Source: a virus
Virus record (IMG/VR): IMGVR_UViG_3300007351_000008
Span: 1-52,689 of that record
DNA length: 52,689 nucleotides
Direction: 5' to 3' (one strand)
Shown: piece after piece, positions 14,677 through 20,704 of the stretch
Layout: every line of letters starts with the position of its first letter
Numbering within the stretch: position 1 is the first letter of the stretch
Position numbers and translations under genes: made by a program
The notes under the pieces: generated by a model
The model's database searches: none
Told to the model about the DNA's origin: nothing
Seen by the model: only the letters and a program-made list of their open reading frames with translations

Positions 14677-14955
14677 ATGGCGCACGCAAGCTACGTCAGC
14701 ACAGACTACCGCCACGACATACCGTTCAAAGGCAACGGACGGGTCTACGGCGCCACGCCGGACGGCTGGCGCTCGCCCGTCAACCTCTTGCCGGAGCACG
14801 GGCACGTCAAATGCCTGCTCGCCAATGGCGCCATCGTGAAGGGCTGGGCCACACAGAACGGGACGCGTCGCGAGTTTTGGTTCTGGACCTTCAATAAGAA
14901 ACCGGGCGCCGGCCACGCACGCATCGCGCCCATAGGCTGGAAGCCACTTATCTGA
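14677..14955 (+). CDS. Hypothetical protein
   Basis: 92 residues. First of the tiny-gene array; its ATG follows AAATGAGGCCCGAGC. Contains several aromatic/basic stretches (TRREFWFWTFNKKPGAGHAR) and looks beta-rich. No family recognised. Confidence 0.5.
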   Translation: MAHASYVSTDYRHDIPFKGNGRVYGATPDGWRSPVNLLPEHGHVKCLLANGAIVKGWATQNGTRREFWFWTFNKKPGAGHARIAPIGWKPLI

Positions 14956-14977
14956 AACGCAGAAAAGGCCCGGGCAC

Positions 14978-15181
14978 ATGGCTTACGACGTGATGAAAGA
15001 TGTTGTGATCAAGGCGGCAATCCGTGACCGGATGATCAACGATATGTGCCAAGCGTTGACCGACATTGCCGGCTGGACGAAGTACGCGAAAGAGCACGAA
15101 CTCAGCCGCGGGGCGAAGGGCGCCGAGGAACACGCCAATCAGGCGCTCAAGCGCTTCCGTGACGCCTGGAAACAACTCTGA
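14978..15181 (+). CDS. Small helical protein, paralog of 16012-16215
   Basis: 67 residues starting MAYDVMKDVVIKAAIRDRMI. The gene at 16012 encodes a protein of the same length with the same start and the same GAKGAEEhA...ALKRFRdaWKqL end, so the two are duplicates. Preceded by the AAAAGGCCCGGGCAC junction. Function unknown. Confidence 0.6.
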   Translation: MAYDVMKDVVIKAAIRDRMINDMCQALTDIAGWTKYAKEHELSRGAKGAEEHANQALKRFRDAWKQL

Positions 15182-15197
15182 GGAAAAGGCCGGAGAC

Positions 15198-15386
15198 ATG
15201 GGCGAGGGATTGAAACGAGTAGCGAAGCAGTGTGGCGGCCTAATCGCGACAGACGGCAAGACAACTGTGCGCTACGCAGCCTGCGCTTGTGCTCACGATG
15301 ATGCCCTCGGCTGCGCGCATGCGCGCCATGGCGATACGGACGAGCCGTGTGAGTGCCAATGCCACGACGAATATGATGAGGGATGA
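15198..15386 (+). CDS. Cys/His-rich small protein
   Basis: 62 residues with CGG, CACAH, CAHARH and CECQCH, a dense set of possible metal ligands. ATG follows AAAAGGCCGGAGAC. Overlaps the next start. Possibly a zinc-binding peptide. Confidence 0.5.
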   Translation: MGEGLKRVAKQCGGLIATDGKTTVRYAACACAHDDALGCAHARHGDTDEPCECQCHDEYDEG

Positions 15387-15580
15387 CCATGAGGCGCACT
15401 TGGAAACCTTGGAAGCGGTGGCAGGTCTACCGGACACACAGCGGAAAGCTTGTGCAATGCGGGCAGGTTGCAGCCGTCAACCATCCGCTAGCTCTCCGGA
15501 AGGCGCGGGAGAAGTGGTCCGTTTACGCGAACACTCTTTGCGTGAAGCCGATACAGGAATCCCAACATGGCGAAGTATGA
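15383..15580 (+). CDS. Basic small protein
   Basis: 65 residues, N-terminus Trp/Arg/Lys-rich (MRRTWKPWKRWQVYRTHSGK), overlapping both neighbours. Charge suggests nucleic-acid contact; nothing more can be said. Confidence 0.45.
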   Translation: MTMRRTWKPWKRWQVYRTHSGKLVQCGQVAAVNHPLALRKAREKWSVYANTLCVKPIQESQHGEV

Positions 15581-15764
15581 TCCGGAAATGCATGATGTCT
15601 GCGAATGCGGCGACTATCGGTTCCAGCATCGGCGGGGCACGGGGGCGTGCATCTTCAACAAGGATGACCCGGTTGCGCCAGGATTGGGCCATGTAGGAGC
15701 CCATGACTGCTACGAATTCAGGCTCGCAATACCGCACACTGAGGCTATGAAAGAGCGCGAGTGA
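15567..15764 (+). CDS. Small Cys/His protein
   Basis: 65 residues. CECGDYRFQHRRGTGAC combines Cys and His in a knuckle-like spacing, then a His-containing second half. Overlaps the upstream gene by 14 nt. Function unknown. Confidence 0.45.
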   Translation: MAKYDPEMHDVCECGDYRFQHRRGTGACIFNKDDPVAPGLGHVGAHDCYEFRLAIPHTEAMKERE

Positions 15765-15782
15765 AGGAAATAGCCGCTTCCG

Positions 15783-15816
15783 TGAAAAACAATTACAGCG
15801 CATGAAAAACAATTAC
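15783..15816 (+). repeat. Two direct repeats of 14 bp, 20-nt period
   Basis: TGAAAAACAATTAC at 15783-15796 and again at 15803-15816, separated by AGCGCA. AT-rich in a GC-rich setting and lying between ORFs; could bind a protein. Confidence 0.6.
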
Positions 15817-15835
15817 GCCGAGAGGGTTAGGGGCA

Positions 15836-16003
15836 ATGACATTCACAACTGAGAACGCAGCTAAAGACTTCTCCCACAGTGAGCAAACTATGATCCCTGC
15901 TCTGCGCGGTCGGCTTCGCGTGGTTCGCCGCAACGTCACGCTATGGGACCGCAAGACCGGTGAGCCGAGCACGGCGCTGCGGTATGCTGTCGTGATGAAG
16001 TGA
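15836..16003 (+). CDS. Hypothetical small protein
   Basis: 55 residues, basic central strand pair (LRGRLRVVRRNVTLWDRKTG). ATG after GTTAGGGGCA. Ends just before the second MAYDVM-type gene. No family. Confidence 0.4.
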   Translation: MTFTTENAAKDFSHSEQTMIPALRGRLRVVRRNVTLWDRKTGEPSTALRYAVVMK

Positions 16004-16011
16004 TGTCCGCC

Positions 16012-16215
16012 ATGGCTTACGACGTGATGAACGACATCGTGGTCAAGCAGGGCATCCGGTCCTCAATGATCGAGGACATGCGGAGCGCTCTGGAGGAACT
16101 GGCCAACTGGCGCAAGGTTGCCAAGCAACAAGGCTTCAGCCAAGGCGCGAAGGGTGCTGAGGAACGTGCGCAACGTGCGCTGAAACGCTTCCGCGAGACG
16201 TGGAAGAAGCTCTGA
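16012..16215 (+). CDS. Small helical protein, paralog of 14978-15181
   Basis: 67 residues, MAYDVMNDIVVKQGIRSSMI at the start and GAKGAEERAQRALKRFRETW near the end, parallel to the gene 1 kb upstream. Start chosen at the ATG matching the paralog; in-frame GTG (16000) and ATG (16003) lie slightly upstream. Lacks the AAAGGCC junction. Confidence 0.6.
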   Translation: MAYDVMNDIVVKQGIRSSMIEDMRSALEELANWRKVAKQQGFSQGAKGAEERAQRALKRFRETWKKL

Positions 16216-16231
16216 GATAAAGGCCCGACCT

Positions 16232-16408
16232 ATGGCGCTCAAAGACCTGATCATCAAAGGCGAGGAAGGCAAGCTATTCGCGGCCCTCTTGCGCCTGCGC
16301 AAAGCTGGCTGGTCGGTCGCCCCGGGCGACAAGCCGGGGCTTACCTACGTCGGCGGCCGGCAGCTAACGGTGCCGCAGATTTACAACCTCGTCGCCAACC
16401 TCAAATAA
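16232..16408 (+). CDS. Small hypothetical protein
   Basis: 58 residues. Helix (LIIKGEEGKLFAALLRLRKA) then a beta part (GLTYVGGRQLTVPQIYNLV). ATG after ATAAAGGCCCGACCT. Looks like a compact folded domain; no family recognised. Confidence 0.5.
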   Translation: MALKDLIIKGEEGKLFAALLRLRKAGWSVAPGDKPGLTYVGGRQLTVPQIYNLVANLK

Positions 16409-16419
16409 AGGCCGGAACC

Positions 16420-16644
16420 ATGATCAAACTCGATAGCGACGTTCTCAAGCGCGTCATCGACAAACGGGAGAAGGCGCTGGCGTCGGCGGTTGCCGACATC
16501 GTGCATCCCGACGAGGGCGAGCGGCGTACCCTGCCGCCCGGCTACATCGCCCACAGCGTTGCCGACTTGCGGGCGTTGCACGACGCGCTCCAGATGGCGC
16601 TCTACAAGGAGCGGGCCGCGCGCGAAGACAGCGAAGCCGCTTAG
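16420..16644 (+). CDS. Small helical protein
   Basis: 74 residues, two charged helices (VLKRVIDKREKALASAVADI; ADLRALHDALQMALYKERAA). ATG after AATAAAGGCCGGAACC. Function unknown. Confidence 0.5.
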   Translation: MIKLDSDVLKRVIDKREKALASAVADIVHPDEGERRTLPPGYIAHSVADLRALHDALQMALYKERAAREDSEAA

Positions 16645-16663
16645 ATCACGAAAGGCCCGAGGC

Positions 16664-16891
16664 ATGAAACTTCCGCCGCATGATCCAGATGGACAATGCC
16701 CGAAGTGCAAAGGCGAAGCTGCGCGCACTATCTACGAGCCGAGGATCGAAGACGATCCGTGCTGGTATGATCGGAAGTACAACCCACCCGGCAAGTGGCC
16801 GGAGCATGAGTTCCTGCGCCGCAAATGTGAGCGCTGCGGCTATGACTGGCCTGAGGCGTGCGCCGACACGAAAAAGACGGAAGCTGCTTAG
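16664..16891 (+). CDS. Zinc-ribbon protein
   Basis: 75 residues. CPKCKGE near the N-terminus and CERCGYDW near the C-terminus form a two-knuckle zinc ribbon. ATG after AAAGGCCCGAGGC. Probably DNA, RNA or protein binding. Confidence 0.6.
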   Translation: MKLPPHDPDGQCPKCKGEAARTIYEPRIEDDPCWYDRKYNPPGKWPEHEFLRRKCERCGYDWPEACADTKKTEAA

Positions 16892-16918
16892 AGAACGAAA
16901 GGCCCAAAAACAAAAACA

Positions 16919-16940
16919 CCCCCACCACTGATGGCGGGGG
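16919..16940 (+). terminator. Hairpin after the tiny-gene array
   Basis: CCCCCACC-ACTGAT-GGCGGGGG with one mismatch, preceded by an A-rich run and followed by a weak T-rich stretch (AATGGTTTATA). Reasonable but not strong intrinsic terminator for the genes to its left. Confidence 0.45.
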
Positions 16941-17003
16941 AATGGTTTATAGTATTGGATCACGCAGACGGATTTAGGCTCGCGAACGTTGGAGAAAGTC
17001 AAC

Positions 17004-17165
17004 ATGGCCGAAGAGGAAGGGCCTATGAAGATTGAGGGGGCAACCTTCATCTGCGAGGTACCAGCCGAACTCGGAGCCGTGACAGAGCTCGAGGTCAAGA
17101 ACGGCAAGGTGGTGGCGGAAACCGAAAGCGGCGTTCAGATGATCGTGCCTACGGCAAAGCGCTAG
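17004..17165 (+). CDS. Small acidic protein
   Basis: 53 residues, beta-rich (ATFICEVPAELGAVTELEVK). ATG follows GGAGAAAG. No family recognised. Confidence 0.45.
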   Translation: MAEEEGPMKIEGATFICEVPAELGAVTELEVKNGKVVAETESGVQMIVPTAKR

Positions 17166-17177
17166 AGTGACCGCACC

Positions 17178-17185
17178 GTAATCAC
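17178..17185. promoter_or_regulatory. GTAATCAC half-palindrome
   Basis: Same 8-mer as the sites around the ribbon-helix-helix gene at 47.5-47.8 kb, here between two + strand genes and upstream of 17246. May put this gene under the same regulator. Confidence 0.3.
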
Positions 17186-17245
17186 AACGTCAGCTTGAAC
17201 CAAACTGCTTCGGCTATTCGCTGCGCGAATGAAAGGGGAAGGAAG

Positions 17246-17503
17246 ATGGCAATCAACACGAGCGCCGCAGAAATCGCAGCAAAGTGGGTCACTCCCGACA
17301 AGGTGGAGGGCCTCGAACTCGATATTGTGCGACTCGTGATCGACCACTCTGAGCAAGTTCGAACCGCATCCCTTACCAAGATGGCCATAGAGGTTGAGAA
17401 AATGCTGTGCGGGCTTCTCAACAAAGATTGGAGCCCGAGTGGAATGAGCATTGAGACGCTGGTCGAAGACTTGCGCGCACGCCACGCCCTTCAGTCTCGA
17501 TAG
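17246..17503 (+). CDS. Hypothetical helical protein
   Basis: 85 residues behind GGGGAAGGAAG, a strong site that decides the start over an upstream TTG. Helical, one Cys, no motif recognised (AAEIAAKWVTPDKVEGLELD). Confidence 0.55.
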   Translation: MAINTSAAEIAAKWVTPDKVEGLELDIVRLVIDHSEQVRTASLTKMAIEVEKMLCGLLNKDWSPSGMSIETLVEDLRARHALQSR

Positions 17504-17519
17504 AGTGAGGACAAGGAAG

Positions 17520-17732
17520 ATGAAACTACCCGCTCCTATTTACGGACTCCCGCGCCGCGACTGGCCCAAGAACGTGGCAGATGCGCCGAATGAGTTGATA
17601 GCGCTTGTCGCGGACGCCATGGTCGATTTCGGCCCAGACGCACATAGCGATGGAGCCGATGTGATCGCAGCTCTTGTCATGCAATGGGTACGCGAAGAGT
17701 ATCTTTCGGCTGCCTACGACAGAGAGTTTTAG
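17520..17732 (+). CDS. Hypothetical protein
   Basis: 70 residues behind GAGGACAAGGAAG. Pro-rich start then an acidic helical part (GADVIAALVMQWVREEYLSA). Last rightward gene before the convergent late operon. Confidence 0.55.
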   Translation: MKLPAPIYGLPRRDWPKNVADAPNELIALVADAMVDFGPDAHSDGADVIAALVMQWVREEYLSAAYDREF

Positions 17733-17745
17733 CGCGTGCAGCGCA

Positions 17746-17778
17746 GGGGTGAGGCTCGTTAGGCGGGCCCGTCACCCC
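17746..17778. terminator. Inverted repeat between convergent operons
   Basis: GGGGTGA (17746-17752) pairs with TCACCCC (17772-17778) around a GC-rich loop. It sits exactly where rightward and leftward transcripts meet. No clear U-run, so termination is tentative. Confidence 0.3.
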
Positions 17779-17876
17779 ATAAAGAACTTCATCGACCCCA
17801 CTACCAGCACCGCAAACGCCAGCCCTACTATCACCCTGTCGATCACCTTTACCCGTGCACCGTACCGCTTTTCCAA
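17772..17876 (-). CDS. Short membrane peptide at the end of the lysis cassette
   Basis: 34 residues if started at TTG 17876; the core VIDRVIVGLAFAVLVVGSMK is one transmembrane helix. Overlaps the upstream gene's end. The start is uncertain because no ATG precedes the helix in this frame. Confidence 0.35.
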   Translation of the reverse strand: MEKRYGARVKVIDRVIVGLAFAVLVVGSMKFFMG

Positions 17877-18193
17877 ACGGCGAAGACAATTGCCGACAGG
17901 GCTGACAGTAGCCCGCCTATGGCCCACATGCCGACCCTGATGATGAGCGCCATGCGGTCGGCTCGCATCTCGTCCATCTCGTGCTCTATGGTGCGTCTCT
18001 CTTCCCGCGCCTTCTCCAACTCCCGCGCGATCCAGTCGAAGTCGTCTTGCAGATTCTTCGAGACTGCCTCTCTGGCTTTCGCCTCGTGCCAAAGATGCGC
18101 TTCGATCGCTGCCAGTCTGGCTTCGATGCTGCTCGATCCATTGCTCGATGTCTGTGGCGCCCCGTAGCGAGGCGGTTCGTAGAAATTCCCCAT
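17849..18193 (-). CDS. Coiled-coil protein with C-terminal membrane anchor
   Basis: 114 residues. A long charged helix (about 25-85; ARELEKAREERRTIEHEMDE) leads to one transmembrane segment near the C-terminus (IIRVGMWAIGGLLSALSAIV). Located at the end of the lysis region, it may be a tail-anchored lysis or superinfection accessory, but no family is certain. Confidence 0.6.
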   Translation of the reverse strand: MGNFYEPPRYGAPQTSSNGSSSIEARLAAIEAHLWHEAKAREAVSKNLQDDFDWIARELEKAREERRTIEHEMDEMRADRMALIIRVGMWAIGGLLSALSAIVFAVWKSGTVHG

Positions 18194-18220
18194 TCATGTC
18201 GGCTCCCGCCCCCATGTTCG

Positions 18221-18460
18221 TCATTGACTGACAGCATTGGCATACCTACGCAGGCACCGGTTCTTCGCGCGCTCGAGCGAGTTTGCTTCCTTCAGGTCGG
18301 CGTGCTTCTGGATGAGATCGTCGCCGGATTTCAGCTCTTGCGGCTTGGAGCTTTGAGCGGTGCACCACTTGGGAGGGGCGTTGAGTTGACCCATGGGAGT
18401 TGCACAGCCGGGAAGGAAACATGAGGTCGCAAAAAGCGACCACAAGATCGTGGACCGCAT
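18221..18460 (-). CDS. o-spanin-like outer-membrane lipoprotein (Rz1-type)
   Basis: 79 residues. Signal peptide with lipobox FLPGC (Cys near residue 19), then a Pro-containing periplasmic stretch and a charged helix (SGDDLIQKHADLKEANSLER). It follows the i-spanin-like gene by 2 nt. In Gram-negative phages the pair bridges the two membranes and fuses them at the last step of lysis. Role inferred from lipobox, size and pairing. Confidence 0.7.
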   Translation of the reverse strand: MRSTILWSLFATSCFLPGCATPMGQLNAPPKWCTAQSSKPQELKSGDDLIQKHADLKEANSLERAKNRCLRRYANAVSQ

Positions 18461-18462
18461 CA

Positions 18463-18771
18463 CTACTCCCCTATCCCATTCAGAGCTGCCGCCTGATCTC
18501 CGGTGAGAAGGCATTGACCTATGCCCTTGGAGGCTTTGTCGAAGGTGGCGCGATCCGCAGCACGCTTTGCTTCCTCTTCGGCATGCAGCTTGGTCTCGTC
18601 CGCGTTGACGGCAGAAACAGCGGCATTCCGGCGCTCGGTCTCGCTCTTGCAGGCCGCGTAGTTGCTGGCGTTGAAGCCGTACCTGTCACCGGCAAAGAAA
18701 GCGGCAGCGAGCACGGCGAGAATTACCGCACCTCCAGCTACATAGCGGTTGAGCAGTAAGCTCCAGATCAT
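18463..18771 (-). CDS. i-spanin-like inner-membrane protein (Rz-type)
   Basis: 102 residues. N-terminal transmembrane helix (VAGGAVILAVLAAAFFAG), then an Ala/Glu/Arg-rich coiled coil (DETKLHAEEEAKRAADRATF) and a short Cys-containing tail ending LTGDQAAALNGIG. Partner of the lipoprotein that follows. ATG overlaps the end of the preceding gene. Confidence 0.7.
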   Translation of the reverse strand: MIWSLLLNRYVAGGAVILAVLAAAFFAGDRYGFNASNYAACKSETERRNAAVSAVNADETKLHAEEEAKRAADRATFDKASKGIGQCLLTGDQAAALNGIGE

Positions 18772-19382
18772 CGCGCCAGCGTCTCCCGAAGATCCTCACG
18801 CGCCGATGTAGACACAGGCTTACGCTTGCGGCGCCAGGTGCCAACATCCTTGCCAGCCTCTGCCTTCAGCTTGGCAACCTCTGCCTCGAGAGTGACGACA
18901 CGCTCTGCCTTACCCTTGGCAATGGCTGTCATGTCGAAGAGGAGAGTGCGGAGATTGTCGACCTCACCGGCATTGGAGCATTGAGGAATCGTTGCCAGAG
19001 GCAGCATGGCGAAGCGATCGGCGGCAGGAATGGTCACATGTGGGTGGCGGATGACCCAGGCCGCCCATCCGACGAGGCCGACGGTCAGGACAAGCGCGAC
19101 AACGCGGATGTATGGCTCGAGCCAATCGACGGTGATCCTGCGGAACAGCCGGTAGGCCAGAAGCAGACCCGTATCGGTGATGCGCACGAAGGTGCGGACG
19201 CGGGCAATGAGCCAATCCCACGCTTTGCCGAGAAAACTGCGCTCACGCTCCGGAAGGGATGTATCGGCCTTCGACGGCGTCTTTGACAGAGCGGCTCTCA
19301 ATGTATTTCGCAATGAGCCATACAGCGACACCAGCAGCGACCATAATCCAGAGAGCATTGCTCCAGGCGATATCTTTGACAT
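18768..19382 (-). CDS. Membrane protein with coiled coil in the lysis cassette
   Basis: About 204 residues; the start is uncertain. The frame overlaps the endolysin end by about 140 nt, and I chose the ATG at 19382 behind AGGGG (19358 and a GTG at 19187 are alternatives). The clear part has basic amphipathic helices (LGKAWDWLIARVRTFVRITD), one transmembrane segment (VVALVLTVGLVGWAAWVI) and a coiled coil (AERVVTLEAEVAKLKAEAG). It could be another spanin-like or holin-accessory protein. Confidence 0.5.
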   Translation of the reverse strand: MSKISPGAMLSGLWSLLVSLYGSLRNTLRAALSKTPSKADTSLPERERSFLGKAWDWLIARVRTFVRITDTGLLLAYRLFRRITVDWLEPYIRVVALVLTVGLVGWAAWVIRHPHVTIPAADRFAMLPLATIPQCSNAGEVDNLRTLLFDMTAIAKGKAERVVTLEAEVAKLKAEAGKDVGTWRRKRKPVSTSAREDLRETLAR

Positions 19383-20160
19383 CGGTGATGAACCCCTTGG
19401 CGACCTCGAAATTATCGGCCGTGAACAGCGCGGCAATCGAGGTGAAGCAGAAGACGATGAACTGGCGCACGCGCACGAGAAAGGACAGCTTGCGGGACGC
19501 CGCGACGACAGCGCTTGTCGTGGTCGGAACCGCCGGCAGCGATTTCACTTCCTCGGGTACTGCAGGCGCCGCGCCGCCGAGGACGATGGAGTGGTCAAGC
19601 TCTGCCAGCTTCACCAGAAGAGGAATGGCGCCGGTCTGCTGCGACACGGCGGTCGATGACCACTTGCCGTCGGCGACGTACTTGCCTTTGACGTAGTGCG
19701 TCGATCCGGACCACAGATACGGGGAAAGGGTGCCCGGGTGATAGGTGCGGTAGCCGAAACCGTTATAGCGTTCGAGCTCGAAGCAGATGCGCGCTGCAGA
19801 CCAGTCCTTCACCTTGTCGAGTGACTTCATCATCAACGCGTCGCAGGCGCTTTCTTCCCAGGTAAAGGGAGGTGATCCGGTTACTGGACGTCCCGCGGGA
19901 ACCCGCCACGTCTTGGCCTTGAGGCTGTCGCCGTTGTGCAGGTGCTTGGAGAACGACAGCCCGCACTCGAGCGAATGGATCACGCCGATGAAGAACCACG
20001 GCACGCCCGTCTTGGCGGAGACAGCCTGATAGCGCGGCTTGTTGGCGATGATCGCCCGCGCCCGCCGCTCCAGTGGAGCATGCCAGGAGGAGCGGATTTC
20101 CATGGAAGCCCATAGCCGGTTATATTCCGGCTCCAGGCTGGGCCAGTCGGTCTTAGCCAT
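19243..20160 (-). CDS. Endolysin (lysozyme-like) with C-terminal membrane segments
   Basis: 305 residues. The N-terminal ~190 residues match a phage peptidoglycan-hydrolase family: GVPWFFIGVIHSLECGLSF with a probable catalytic Glu, SKHLHNGDSLKAKT, PPFTWEESACDAL, YNGFGYRTYHP and SPYLWSGS. An Ala/Pro/Val linker follows, then two hydrophobic segments (about 233-252 and 272-292). The extra membrane part may anchor or export the enzyme or act like a holin. Next to the spanin pair, so part of the lysis module. Confidence 0.75.
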   Translation of the reverse strand: MAKTDWPSLEPEYNRLWASMEIRSSWHAPLERRARAIIANKPRYQAVSAKTGVPWFFIGVIHSLECGLSFSKHLHNGDSLKAKTWRVPAGRPVTGSPPFTWEESACDALMMKSLDKVKDWSAARICFELERYNGFGYRTYHPGTLSPYLWSGSTHYVKGKYVADGKWSSTAVSQQTGAIPLLVKLAELDHSIVLGGAAPAVPEEVKSLPAVPTTTSAVVAASRKLSFLVRVRQFIVFCFTSIAALFTADNFEVAKGFITDVKDIAWSNALWIMVAAGVAVWLIAKYIESRSVKDAVEGRYIPSGA

Positions 20161-20238
20161 GCTCTGTCCTTGTGCTTCTCTTCATCGCGCAAAAGCGCGA
20201 TAGCCCGTCAGTCCCGTGGACTGCGGGCGTCAACATGA

Positions 20239-20694
20239 TCAGTTGTTCGACGGCCAGTTGCCACCGTTGATCTGGTTGGTAGTAGTGATGACGCCGGAGT
20301 TGATCGCGGACACGATTTCTGCCTCGGTGGCAAAAGCCTGCTGCACGAAGCTCAAAGCAGCGAGCGCCATAGTCTGGATTCCAGCCGCATCGAGGGGATA
20401 GAAATTGCCGTCCCTGCCCTTCCATGTCGTGGCTATCTGCGGATCGAGTTGAGCGGCAAGCATCAATTCCTGCATGGAGGAGCGGCTCTCCGAGTCAGTC
20501 CATACGGGTACGGCCGTCTGACCGATCGTCACCACCATGCCGGCATCGATCACATCTCTGCGCTTCTGGTACGCATAGGTTAGGAGCGCGATCTTTGGGT
20601 CCGGCAGAGACGCGTTGTGGGCGGCGATTTCCTCGGCCGTAAACGGGATGATGCTGGTTTGCCCGTTCGCGGCGTTGAATACGATGTGGTCCAT
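20239..20694 (-). CDS. DUF4376-like tail-fiber accessory protein
   Basis: 151 residues. The middle and end (YAYQKRRDVIDAGMVVTIG; RSSMQELMLAAQL; WKGRDGNFYPLDAAGIQTMA) resemble the DUF4376 domain found at the end of phage tail-fiber or fiber-assembly proteins. It directly follows the fiber gene. May cap or help assemble the fiber. Confidence 0.65.
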   Translation of the reverse strand: MDHIVFNAANGQTSIIPFTAEEIAAHNASLPDPKIALLTYAYQKRRDVIDAGMVVTIGQTAVPVWTDSESRSSMQELMLAAQLDPQIATTWKGRDGNFYPLDAAGIQTMALAALSFVQQAFATEAEIVSAINSGVITTTNQINGGNWPSNN

Positions 20695-20704
20695 ATCAAC
20701 CCTC

